Part shown: positions 25,996 to 34,513 of the stretch, piece by piece
How positions within the stretch are numbered: position 1 is the stretch's first letter
Layout: every line of letters begins with the position of its first letter
NCBI RefSeq assembly: GCF_014203695.1
Contig: NZ_JACHJO010000008.1
Span: 1-64,000 of the forward strand
Reading direction: 5' to 3'
DNA: 64,000 bases
Source of the DNA: Nocardiopsis algeriensis
GTDB taxonomy: Bacteria > Actinomycetota > Actinomycetes > Streptosporangiales > Streptosporangiaceae
Made by a program: the position numbers and the translations under genes
The notes under the pieces: model-generated
Databases searched by the model: none
Told to the model about the DNA's origin: nothing
The model's input: only the letters and a program-made list of their open reading frames with translations

Positions 25996-27624
25996 GTGAT
26001 GAGCGTGGACACGGCGGCGACGGCGCGACAGGAGGCGGAGGTCGCGAACGAGGCCGCGCGGCGGCGGACCTTCGCGGTCATCTCCCACCCGGACGCCGGA
26101 AAGTCGACGACCACCGAGGCGCTGGCGCTGCACGCGGCGGCGATCTCCTCGGCCGGTGCCGTGCACGGCAAGGGCGACCGCAAGGGCGTGACCTCCGACT
26201 GGATGGCGATGGAGCAGGACCGCGGCATCTCCATCACCTCGGCGGCCCTGCGCATCGACTACGAGGGCCAGGTGCTCAACCTGCTGGACACCCCCGGCCA
26301 CGCGGACTTCTCGGAGGACACCTACCGCGTGCTCTCGGCGGTGGACTGCGCGATCATGCTCCTGGACTCGGCCAAGGGTCTGGAGCCGCAGACCCTCAAG
26401 CTCTTCGACGTGTGCCGGGCCCGCAGGATGCCGGTCATCACGTTCGTCAACAAGTGGGACCGCCCCGGACGCGAGCCCCTGGAGCTGCTCGACGAGATCG
26501 AGCAGCGCATCGGCCTGCGGCCCACTCCCCTGAACTGGCCGGTGGGCATCGCGGGCGACTTCCGCGGTCTGGTGGACCGCACCACCGGCGACTACGTGAA
26601 GCTGACCCGCACCCCCGGCGGTGCCACCAAGGCGCTGGAGGAGGTCCTGGACGCCGACCGGGCGGCCGAGACCGAGGGTGAGGCCTGGACCGCGGCCCAG
26701 GAGGAGATCGAGCTGCTGGAGGCGCTGGGCGCCGACTACGACGAGGAGTCCTTCCTGGCGGGCAAATCCTCGCCGGTGCTCTTCGGCGCGGCCCTGTCCA
26801 ACTTCGGCGTCGGCCAGCTGCTGGAGGCGATCGTCAACCTGGCGCCGGCCCCGACGGCCAAGCTCGACGTGCAGGAGCGGCCGCGCCCGGTGGAGAAGCC
26901 CTTCTCCGGCCAGGTCTTCAAGATGCAGGCCAACATGGACAAGAACCATCGGGACCGGATGGCGTTCGTGCGGGTCTCCTCGGGCCGCTTCGAGCGGGGC
27001 ATGGTGCTGACCCACGCGGCCACGGGGCGCCCCTTCGCGACCAAGTACACCCAGGCGGTGTTCGGCGCGGACCGCTCCACGATCGACACCGCCTACCCGG
27101 GCGACGTGATCGCCCTGGTCAACGCGCAGGCCCTGAAGGTGGGCGACACCCTCTTCGACGGACCGAAGGTGGAGTTCCCTCCGATCCCCAGCTTCGCCCC
27201 GGAGCACTTCGTCGTGGCGCGCGCGGTGGACGCCGGCAAGTACAAGCAGTTCCAGAAGGGGATCGCCCAGCTCGACGCCGAGGGCGTGGTGCAGGTGCTC
27301 ACCTCCGACGTGCGCGGTGAGCAGGCCCCCGTGCTGGCGGCGGTGGGGCCGCTGCAGTTCGACGTGGTCAGGCACCGCATGGAGCAGGAGTTCCGCTCCC
27401 CGATCGAGGCCGCGCCGCTGGACTACTCGGTGGCGCGGCGCACGGACGCCGAGTCCGCGCCGAAGCTGCACGCGCTGTCGGGGGCCGAGGTGCTGCGGCG
27501 CCGCTCCGACGGAGAGCTGCTGGTGCTGGTGCACAACAAGTGGCGGCTGAGGGTCATCGAGCGCGACCACCCGGACCTGTTCATGGAGCCCCTGCTGGCC
27601 GGCGGTGTCGTCGAGGAGGACTAG
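25996..27624 (+). CDS. prfC: peptide chain release factor 3
   Basis: A 542-residue translational GTPase that recycles RF1/RF2 from the ribosome. The G domain is complete: P-loop SHPDAGKSTTTE (30-41), QDRGISITSAAL switch I, DTPGHADFSEDTYR, NKWDR. The later LLDEIEQRIGLRPTPLNWPVG and QFDVVRHRMEQEF regions are those of RF3 rather than EF-G. Starts at GTG 25996 and ATG 25999 are both possible; GGCGGGACGG lies upstream. RF3 is not universal in actinobacteria. No operon partner: the TetR gene ends 96 bases before. Confidence 0.95.
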   Translation: MMSVDTAATARQEAEVANEAARRRTFAVISHPDAGKSTTTEALALHAAAISSAGAVHGKGDRKGVTSDWMAMEQDRGISITSAALRIDYEGQVLNLLDTPGHADFSEDTYRVLSAVDCAIMLLDSAKGLEPQTLKLFDVCRARRMPVITFVNKWDRPGREPLELLDEIEQRIGLRPTPLNWPVGIAGDFRGLVDRTTGDYVKLTRTPGGATKALEEVLDADRAAETEGEAWTAAQEEIELLEALGADYDEESFLAGKSSPVLFGAALSNFGVGQLLEAIVNLAPAPTAKLDVQERPRPVEKPFSGQVFKMQANMDKNHRDRMAFVRVSSGRFERGMVLTHAATGRPFATKYTQAVFGADRSTIDTAYPGDVIALVNAQALKVGDTLFDGPKVEFPPIPSFAPEHFVVARAVDAGKYKQFQKGIAQLDAEGVVQVLTSDVRGEQAPVLAAVGPLQFDVVRHRMEQEFRSPIEAAPLDYSVARRTDAESAPKLHALSGAEVLRRRSDGELLVLVHNKWRLRVIERDHPDLFMEPLLAGGVVEED

Positions 27625-28389
27625 CCCCCCGCTTTTCAGGTCGCGGGCATCGGCTCCGCCGATACGGCGAGAGTGTCCACGGCCCCGGCACAAGGCCACC
27701 GCCTGTCGTTTTTCCGGCAAAGAGCGGTTCGTGCGCAGGGCGCGAATGGTATCCGCGACGTGTACGCCCCGAATGTTTCCCGCAGCGCTCACGGGTGTGT
27801 ACCCGGCGTGTGAAATCGCGTGCGGAGGCCACAGGTCCGGTGCACTCCCGGGGCCGTGCGTGTGCCGAGGGTGACCTCCGGGGAATCCGGAGCCCAGGCA
27901 GAGGCCAAGATCACCGTCCGGGGGGTACCCCGCCCAAGTCCCTGTGAACAGGGCGAAGGTAACCTGAGAAGAGGCCACCAGGGCGCGTTCGAACGACCGA
28001 TCGCACTCCGCTCTGTCCGGGTATGTCCAGATCTGTGAACGCGCCCGGGAGGGCGCGGATTCGGACGGGCGTGACGGGGTGCTCGGGGGACCGTACAGCA
28101 AGCGGGACGGCGTGGAGGCGAACCCTCCCTGCGTCCCTGACGTCTCAGGGCGATCACGATGTAAACGACAGTCGGCAAAGTTTGTAAATCTTCACCCTGT
28201 GGTAATTCCGCTCACGCCTGGGTATGTGTTGCACGTCACCTGTTCGTGAATCGGTGAAACTTATATGATTTTGCTTAACTGTCGTTTAACAAAACAGAAC
28301 AATAACGAGTGAATCAAGAACGTGGAGGCGGACCGCCCCGCGTCTGACGCACCTCACGTATCCCCCGCCTGGAAAGGTTGACCTCGGGT
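27625..28389. promoter_or_regulatory. 765-base gap with AT-rich citrate synthase leader
   Basis: No convincing gene. A 6-bp hairpin with a 3-base loop at 27649-27663 may end prfC. The region 28140-28330 is strikingly AT-rich for this genome (TTATATGATTTTGCTTAACT at 28261-28280), as expected of a strong or highly regulated promoter. TAAACGACAGT at 28162-28172 recurs as its reverse complement at 28278-28288, an 11-bp inverted pair with 105 bases between. No -10/-35 pair is unambiguous. Gene-like signals in the first 450 bases (several short frames) have poor codon bias. Confidence 0.5.
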
Positions 28390-29679
28390 ATGAGCGAAGA
28401 CGACAAACAGCGCACTGTGGAGCTCCACTACGAGGGCGGCGTGCTGAAGCTGCCGGTGTACACCGGTACCGAGGGTGAGAGCACGATCGAGCTGAAGACC
28501 CTTCTCGGCTCGACCGGCATGACGACTCTGGACCCGGGGTTCGGCAACACCGCTTCGTGCAGCTCCAAGATCACCTACATCGACGGGGACGCCGGGATCC
28601 TCCGCTACCGCGGGTACCCGATCCAGGACCTCGCCGTGGGAAGCAACTTCCTCGAGGTGGCCTACCTGGTGATCTACGGCGAGCTGCCCGAGCCCGGACA
28701 GCTCAAGGAGTTCTCCGACAAGCTGCGTGAGAACGCCGACATCCCGGCCGACATGGGCGCGTTCATCGACGCGATGCCCCGCAACGGCCACCCGATGGCG
28801 CTGCTCGCCAGCGCCGTGAACACGCTGGCCGCGTACTACGAGGACAGCGTCGACCCGTCCGACGAGAACCAGATCGAGCTCGCCACGATCCGGCTGTTGG
28901 CCAAGCTGCCGACGATCGCGGCGCGCATCTACCGCAACTCCGTCGGCGAGGCGCCGATCGCCCCGGACGACTCCCTGGACTACGTCACCAACTTCGTCCG
29001 GATGACCTTCGGGGACAAGGCCGCCGCCGGAGAGCTCGGCGAGCTGTTCGGCAAGGCCGTCGACCTGCTCCTCATCCTGCACGCCGACCACGAGCTGAAC
29101 TGCTCCACCGCCACCGTACGCGTGGTGGGTTCGGCCAAGGCCGACATCTTCGCCAGCATCTCCTCGGGCATCAACGCCCTGTCCGGCCCCTCCCATGGCG
29201 GTGCCAACCAGGCCGTCCTGGAGATGCTGGACGAGATCCGCGAGTCCGGATCGACCGTCGAGGAGTTCCTGGAGCGGGTCAAGGCCCGCGAGGTGCGCCT
29301 GATGGGCTTCGGCCACCGGGTCTACAAGAACTTCGACCCGCGCAGCCGCGAGATCAAGGACCTGGCCACCCAGATCCTCGACCGCGACGAGAACCCGGAC
29401 GAGCTGTTCTCTCTGGCTCTCCGGCTGGAGGCCGCCGCGCTGGCCGACTCCTACTTCACCGAGCGCAAGCTCTACCCGAACGTCGACTTCTACACCGGCG
29501 TGATCTACCGGGCCATGGGCTTCCCGACCAACATGTTCACCGTGCTGTTCGCGATCGGCCGCCTGCCCGGCTGGATCGCCCACTATCGCGAGCAGCTGCA
29601 CGACCCGGCCTTCCGGATCGCGCGTCCGCGGCAGCACTACGTCGGCCCGGCCGAGCGGCGCTACCCGGGTCAGGGCTGA
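28390..29679 (+). CDS. gltA: citrate synthase
   Basis: A 429-residue hexameric (type II) citrate synthase condensing acetyl-CoA and oxaloacetate at the entry of the TCA cycle. Catalytic segments: LLILHADHELNCSTATVR (substrate His), SGPSHGGANQAVLEML, MGFGHRVYKNFDPR (second catalytic His) and YPNVDFYTG (catalytic Asp). It has the Gram-negative-like N-terminal extension with VELHYEGG, CSSKITYIDGDAGILRYRGYPI. The ATG at 28390 is preferred over an in-frame TTG at 28378. The long AT-rich leader suggests strong control. A terminator follows at 29701. Confidence 0.97.
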   Translation: MSEDDKQRTVELHYEGGVLKLPVYTGTEGESTIELKTLLGSTGMTTLDPGFGNTASCSSKITYIDGDAGILRYRGYPIQDLAVGSNFLEVAYLVIYGELPEPGQLKEFSDKLRENADIPADMGAFIDAMPRNGHPMALLASAVNTLAAYYEDSVDPSDENQIELATIRLLAKLPTIAARIYRNSVGEAPIAPDDSLDYVTNFVRMTFGDKAAAGELGELFGKAVDLLLILHADHELNCSTATVRVVGSAKADIFASISSGINALSGPSHGGANQAVLEMLDEIRESGSTVEEFLERVKAREVRLMGFGHRVYKNFDPRSREIKDLATQILDRDENPDELFSLALRLEAAALADSYFTERKLYPNVDFYTGVIYRAMGFPTNMFTVLFAIGRLPGWIAHYREQLHDPAFRIARPRQHYVGPAERRYPGQG

Positions 29680-29700
29680 GCCCACCGGAACCGCACGATC

Positions 29701-29728
29701 GCCCGCCCTCGTCACCGACGGGGCGGGC
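29701..29728 (+). terminator. hairpin terminator of citrate synthase
   Basis: An 8-bp GC stem (29701-29708 with 29721-29728) continues after one bulged T into a 4-bp stem with a 3-base loop. The 3' side is followed by TTTCCCGTT, the nearest thing to a T tract in this window. Confidence 0.78.
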
Positions 29729-29862
29729 TTTCCCGTTCCCGCGCACCCGCACGGTCCCGCCTTCTCCGCATTTTGCCTGTTCTTTGTCGTTGGAGTGCCG
29801 CTCTGTGGGAAGGGGCGGGGTGTAGCCCCTCCGAGGGGCGCCCCGAGGGAGGTGGGACGACG

Positions 29863-30633
29863 ATGGCCCGAAGTCCGCAGGCCCGGGACGGTCTGGGAGA
29901 AATGAGCCGGAAGTGGTGGGCGGTGGTCCTGCGCGGACTCGCCGCGGTCCTCTTCGGCCTGGTCGCCCTGCTGTGGCCGGGCAAGACCATGGTCGCCCTG
30001 GCGATCGTCTTCGGTGTCTACGCGATCATCGACGCGGTGGTCCTGTTCTACTCGACACGCAACGCGGAACGCGGTTCCCGCACTCCGCAGATCGTGCAGG
30101 CGGTGTTCACGGCCCTGCTCGGCCTGGTCGCCCTGGTCTGGCCCGCGTTCGCGGCCGTCGCGCTGGTGTTCGTCATCGGAGCCTGGGCGATCATCACGGG
30201 GATCGCCGAGATCGTCACCGCGACCCGCCTCCGCGCGCGTATCAGCTCCGAGTGGCTGCTGATCTTCGCCGGCGCCCTCTCGGTGGTGTTCGGTCTGCTG
30301 GTGTGGTTCTGGCCGCTGGCGGGGGCCCTGGCCGTCATGTTCGTGGTCGGTGCCTACGCGGTGATCTTCGGTATCGCCCTCGTCATGGCGGGGCTGCGCC
30401 TGCGCGGCGCCGCCGACGGCAGGGCCCGGGCCGAGGAGATCGCGGAGCCGGACACCTTCGGCACACCGGAGGAGGAGAGGCCGAGTGCCTTCGACCCGGG
30501 GTACGCCGAGGGCTATCACGAGGGCTACGAGGGCGACCCCAAGGCACGCCCCGGGCGCGGTACCGAGGGGGACCCGGACGTCCTTCGCCGCGCCGGAGGG
30601 CGCCACCGCCGTCCCGAGGACCCGGGAGCGTAG
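29863..30633 (+). CDS. DUF308/HdeD-like membrane protein
   Basis: A 256-residue membrane protein with six predicted helices arranged as three repeats of a two-helix unit (each like LRGLAAVLFGLVALLWPGKT, then GVYAIIDAV). This is the DUF308/HdeD layout. The glycine- and proline-containing GLVALLWP/GLVALVWP/GLLVWFWP turns recur three times. The C-terminal 60 residues are polar, rich in Glu and Arg, with a Gly-Tyr repeat (YAEGYHEGYEG). HdeD has been tied to acid resistance in E. coli; the role here is unknown. ATG 29863 follows GAGGGAGG. Confidence 0.82.
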   Translation: MARSPQARDGLGEMSRKWWAVVLRGLAAVLFGLVALLWPGKTMVALAIVFGVYAIIDAVVLFYSTRNAERGSRTPQIVQAVFTALLGLVALVWPAFAAVALVFVIGAWAIITGIAEIVTATRLRARISSEWLLIFAGALSVVFGLLVWFWPLAGALAVMFVVGAYAVIFGIALVMAGLRLRGAADGRARAEEIAEPDTFGTPEEERPSAFDPGYAEGYHEGYEGDPKARPGRGTEGDPDVLRRAGGRHRRPEDPGA

Positions 30634-30682
30634 GCAGGGCTCCTGGCGCGGACAGGCACCCGAGCACAGGAACAGGTACCGA

Positions 30683-30713
30683 GAGCGGCCGCCCCGTCCC
30701 AGGGCGGCCGCTC
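30683..30713 (+). terminator. hairpin terminator after DUF308 gene
   Basis: A perfect 12-bp stem (30683-30694 with 30702-30713) and a 7-base loop lie 50 bases after the DUF308 stop. Confidence 0.75.
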
Positions 30714-30969
30714 CGCTCCGAGCAGGGGTTTCGGTCACCGATGATGTCAGATTTGTTCTCGACATTCGGTCTTCCAGATGACAAAAGGAGCTTTGAGGCG
30801 ACTTGGTGGTCTTTGGTTGCCAGACAGGGTCCAAGTGACCGCACACGGCCGTAAATCCACTCCTCCCTTGTGATCGCCGGAGCCCGGCGCCAGACTCTTG
30901 TCTGGACAAAGGGACATGAACGTTCGCGTCCGGGGGCGGGCACGGGGATCACGGGGGAGTGGCGGGCAG
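30714..30969 (+). promoter_or_regulatory. leader of the pknG-type operon
   Basis: About 256 bases with lower GC than the flanks between 30740 and 30860. TTGTC-TG-GACAA at 30898-30909 is a perfect 5-2-5 palindrome and overlaps CAGAC-TCTT-GTCTG at 30891-30904. Either could be an operator or a transcript hairpin near the start of the operon. The promoter itself cannot be pinned down. Confidence 0.4.
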
Positions 30970-32019
30970 ATGACGAGCGCGTCGGAGGCGAGCATGCCTC
31001 CCATGAGCTGGGAGGGCATCGAGCACGCGCTCAACCGGATGCACGGTGAGCACGACCGCCTGACGCTCCTCCTGGAGGACCTGGACGACAGGGTCTGCCG
31101 GCGGTTGCTCGAAGGCATCGACCTGTGCGGCCCGACCCGCGAGCGCTGGGAGCGGACGAGCGCCCGCATCCACGCGCTGAAGGACGTCCACGACGTCCTC
31201 CGGCGGGTGCTCGACCGGGCCGCCGAACACCTGGCCGACCACGGCCCCGAGGCCCAGAAGAGGCTCACCCTCCTGCTCACCGGACACCACGTGGAGGTCC
31301 CCGGGGCCGAGCGCGTCACCGCCGCCGAGGCGGTCGCGCTCGTGTCCGCAGGGGCCGGCGAGGCAACCGGCATCATCGACGAGGTGGAGCGCGCCTGGCG
31401 GACGCTCAACCCCCGGCTCAGGGAACTGGACGGCCTCTGGCAGGAGATCGTCACCTTCTCCGACATGATCGAGGACGAGGCCGAGCACGAGGAGCTGCGC
31501 TCGGAGCTGTCCCGCACCGGGGACACCGTCCGCCGGGATCCCCTCGCCCTGGTCCGCGACGGCAGGGTGGACACCGCTCCGCTCGACGCTCTCCGCGCAC
31601 GGCTCGAACCCCTGCGCGGCGAGCTTCTCGACGCCCTGCACATGCGCGACTCCTACCGGGAGTGCGTCGAGCAGCTCTCCTCCGCCATCGACGCCGTCGA
31701 CACGGCGCTGGCCCGTGTCCGAGAGCTTCCGGAGAACCTGCCCGACCCCGTTCCCGCGCTCCGCGCGCAGGTCGCCCGGATGGACGGCCTGCGCGCACGC
31801 CGGCGCTGGCGCGACCTCGGTGTCCTGCTGGGGGAGACCCGGCGCACCGTCCATGCCGTCGCGGACGCGGCGCGTGAGGCGGAGGGCCTCGACCCGGACG
31901 CCGCCGCGGCCGCCTACCGGCACGCGCTCGGACGGATAGGGGCGGCCGAAACCCCCGCGGGCAGAACCCGGACGGACCCGGGCGCGTCAGAGGGCGAGAG
32001 CGATGGTGGTGTGAGATGA
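30970..32019 (+). CDS. coiled-coil protein, first gene of pknG operon
   Basis: A 349-residue, charged, almost wholly helical soluble protein of unknown function. It has no signal peptide or membrane segment. Leu/Ala heptads are clear at about 15-100 (HALNRMHGEHDRLTLLLEDL) and 120-300 (DEVERAWRTLNPRLRELDGL), with short breaks, so it probably forms a long coiled coil. The C-terminal 25 residues are disordered. Its stop overlaps the PknG start (ATGA), so the two are translationally coupled. A scaffold or regulator for the kinase is inference. Starts at TTG 30898 and ATG 30916 are also open; 30970 follows GGGGGAG. Confidence 0.75.
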   Translation: MTSASEASMPPMSWEGIEHALNRMHGEHDRLTLLLEDLDDRVCRRLLEGIDLCGPTRERWERTSARIHALKDVHDVLRRVLDRAAEHLADHGPEAQKRLTLLLTGHHVEVPGAERVTAAEAVALVSAGAGEATGIIDEVERAWRTLNPRLRELDGLWQEIVTFSDMIEDEAEHEELRSELSRTGDTVRRDPLALVRDGRVDTAPLDALRARLEPLRGELLDALHMRDSYRECVEQLSSAIDAVDTALARVRELPENLPDPVPALRAQVARMDGLRARRRWRDLGVLLGETRRTVHAVADAAREAEGLDPDAAAAAYRHALGRIGAAETPAGRTRTDPGASEGESDGGVR

Positions 32020-34496
32020 CGAGATGCACGACCCCCGGGTGCCGGGGGCTGATCGAGGAGGGCGTCTGCGGTGTGTGCGGCCCGGCGCCCGCCGACACCC
32101 CCCGCGGCCCCGCGCGCCCTCCCACGGGACCGCAGTGGTCGCACGCGGCGGGCACCGGACCGCAGCGGCCCCCCGCGCCCGGTGCCGGCCCCCGGTGGTC
32201 CCAGGCCCCGGGGCGGCCCACCTACTCCTCCGGCCCGGGCACGCCCCCGGGCTCGCAGCCCTCGCCCGCCTCCCCTCGGCCCGTTCCGCCCGCCCGCCCG
32301 CCGGAAGCCGTTCTCGAGCAGTGGCTGTCCTCCCGGAGCGACGGCGGCGACCAGGCCCCCTCCCATCCCGTCACGGGCAACCTCCGCCTGTCCGGCCGCT
32401 CCGGACCGGGCACCGCCGCCGGCGGCCCCGGCACCGACGGGCCGGGCACCGGGCGCAGCCGCAGCTCCGGCCGGGGCATGCTCGGCATGGGCATGGTCGC
32501 GGTCCCCCCGGTGCCCTACCGGGACCCCGCCGGAGCGGTCATGGCCGACCCCGTGGTCGCGGAGAGGAACCGCTTCTGCGGCAACTGCGGCGAGAAGGTC
32601 GGCCGCGGTCGCGACGGCCGCCCCGGCCGCACCGAGGGCTTCTGCCGCACGTGCGGTGCCCAGTACTCCTTCACCCCCAAACTGCGTGCCGGGGACATGG
32701 TCGGCGGCCAGTACGAGGTGCTCGGCTGCCTCGCGCACGGCGGCCTCGGCTGGATCTACCTGGCCCGGGACCGCAACGTCAACGACCGCTGGGTCGTGCT
32801 CAAGGGACTGCTCAACGCGGGCGACGCCGAGGCGCACAAGGCCGCCGCCGCCGAGCGCGCCTTCCTCTCCGAGGTCGAGCACCCCAACATCGTCAAGATC
32901 ATCAACTTCTCGCAGCACCCCGACCCGCGCACCGGTATCCCCGGCGGGCACATCGTCATGGAGTACGTGGGCGGCAAGTCGCTGCGCGAGCTGCTGACGG
33001 AGCGCCGCCTGTCCGCCCCCGACGCGGTCCTGCCCCTCGACCAGGTCATCGCCTACGGCCTGGAGGCCCTGCGGGCCCTGGGTTACCTGCACAGCAGGGG
33101 CCTGCTCTACTGCGACTTCAAGCCCGACAACGTCATCCAGAGCGAGGAGCAGATCAAGCTCATCGACCTGGGCGGGGTCCGGCGGATGGACGACACCGTC
33201 AGCCCCGTGTACACCACGCCGGGCTACCGGGTCCCCGAGGCCGAACTTCGCGGGCCCGGACCGAGCGTCAGCGCGGACCTGTACTCGGTCGGCCGGGCCC
33301 TGGCCGTGCTCAGCTTCCACTTCGGCTTCGTCCGGGAACACCCGCACACCCTGCCGCCGCGCCACACGGTGCCGCTGCTCCAGCGGCACGAGTCCTACGA
33401 CCGCCTGCTGCGCCGCGCCACCCACGCCGAGCCCGAGCTCCGCTTCCACGACGCCGCCGACATGGCCGACCAGCTCACCGGCGTGCTCCGGGAGGTGCTG
33501 TCCGACACGGAGGGCACCCCGCACCCCGCGCCCTCCACCCTGTTCGGCGGCGAGACGTTCATCGGCGGCTCGGACGTGGGCAACGCCGACCGGATGCTCT
33601 CCCCGCCCCCGCCCGCCGAAGCCGCGGCGCTCCTGCCCACGCCCCTGATCGACCCGGCCGACCCGGCGGCCCAGCACCTGAGGGGCTTCGAGGCCATGCC
33701 GCCCGAGGAGCTCGTCCCGGCACTGAGCGCCATGCCCGACCCCACCCCGGAGACCCTGCTGGCGCTGACCCGGTCGCTCGTCTCCCTCGGCCGGCACGGC
33801 GAGGCCATGGACGTCCTGCACCGGTTCAGCCTGCGCCTCCCCGGCGACTGGCGCACCATGTGGTACCTGGCGGTCGCCGAACTGAGCACGGGGAGGTTCG
33901 GCGAGGCCCGCGACCACTTCGACGCGCTGTACGACCATCTGCCCGGCGAGGCGGCGCCCAAGCTGGGCCTGGCCCTGGCCTGCGAGCGGACCGGACAGCA
34001 CGAGATCGCGGCCCGCCAGTACCAGACGGTGTGGAACACCGACCACTCGTTCGTCAGCGCCGCCTTCGGGCTGGTGCGCATCCGGCTGGCCCAGGGTGAC
34101 CGCGCCAACGCCATCTCGGTCCTGGACAGCGTGCCGGAGCTCTCCGTCATGCACGTCCACGCGCAGACCGCGCTCGTCTCCGTGCTGGCCGCCCGCCATC
34201 CGGGCCGCTCCGCCACCGACCTCGTCCAGGCGGGGCAGCGGCTGGAACGCCTGGGGCTGGACGGGGAGACCACCGACCGCCTGGCCGCCCGGGTCCTCGA
34301 ATCGGCCCTGGAATGGCTGCTCGCGGGAGGCCGCGCGGACGAGCGGCAGCTGCTGGGAGGGCCGCTCACCGAGGCCGGTGTGCGCCTCAACCTGGAGCGG
34401 CGCTACCGTGACCTGGCGCACCGCTCGACCTCGGTCGCGCAGCGGTACGCGCTGGTCGACAAGGCCAACTCCCTACGACCCGTGACTCTGCTGTGA
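32016..34496 (+). CDS. pknG: PknG-like Ser/Thr kinase (ribbon-kinase-TPR)
   Basis: An 826-residue cytosolic kinase closely matching mycobacterial PknG in layout. N-terminal zinc ribbon (CTTPGC..GVCGVCG, residues 4-22); a long Pro/Gly-rich disordered stretch to about 150; a rubredoxin-like module with Cys188, Cys191, Cys210 and Cys213; the kinase domain (GQYEVLGCLAHGGLGWIYLA, then VVLKGL, LLYCDFKPDNV, LIDLGG); and a TPR domain from about 560 to the end. The catalytic loop has Cys before Asp, so this is a non-RD kinase, as PknG is, and DFG is replaced by DLG. In mycobacteria PknG acts on the FHA protein GarA to control glutamate metabolism. GlnX- and GlnH-like genes lie downstream. Confidence 0.93.
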   Translation: MTRCTTPGCRGLIEEGVCGVCGPAPADTPRGPARPPTGPQWSHAAGTGPQRPPAPGAGPRWSQAPGRPTYSSGPGTPPGSQPSPASPRPVPPARPPEAVLEQWLSSRSDGGDQAPSHPVTGNLRLSGRSGPGTAAGGPGTDGPGTGRSRSSGRGMLGMGMVAVPPVPYRDPAGAVMADPVVAERNRFCGNCGEKVGRGRDGRPGRTEGFCRTCGAQYSFTPKLRAGDMVGGQYEVLGCLAHGGLGWIYLARDRNVNDRWVVLKGLLNAGDAEAHKAAAAERAFLSEVEHPNIVKIINFSQHPDPRTGIPGGHIVMEYVGGKSLRELLTERRLSAPDAVLPLDQVIAYGLEALRALGYLHSRGLLYCDFKPDNVIQSEEQIKLIDLGGVRRMDDTVSPVYTTPGYRVPEAELRGPGPSVSADLYSVGRALAVLSFHFGFVREHPHTLPPRHTVPLLQRHESYDRLLRRATHAEPELRFHDAADMADQLTGVLREVLSDTEGTPHPAPSTLFGGETFIGGSDVGNADRMLSPPPPAEAAALLPTPLIDPADPAAQHLRGFEAMPPEELVPALSAMPDPTPETLLALTRSLVSLGRHGEAMDVLHRFSLRLPGDWRTMWYLAVAELSTGRFGEARDHFDALYDHLPGEAAPKLGLALACERTGQHEIAARQYQTVWNTDHSFVSAAFGLVRIRLAQGDRANAISVLDSVPELSVMHVHAQTALVSVLAARHPGRSATDLVQAGQRLERLGLDGETTDRLAARVLESALEWLLAGGRADERQLLGGPLTEAGVRLNLERRYRDLAHRSTSVAQRYALVDKANSLRPVTLL

Positions 34497-34513
34497 GAAT
34501 CGAAGGTACAGCG

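Noticed and set aside
27540-27947. Several frames after prfC
   Set aside because: They overlap the prfC end or lie in sequence without codon bias; treated as intergenic.
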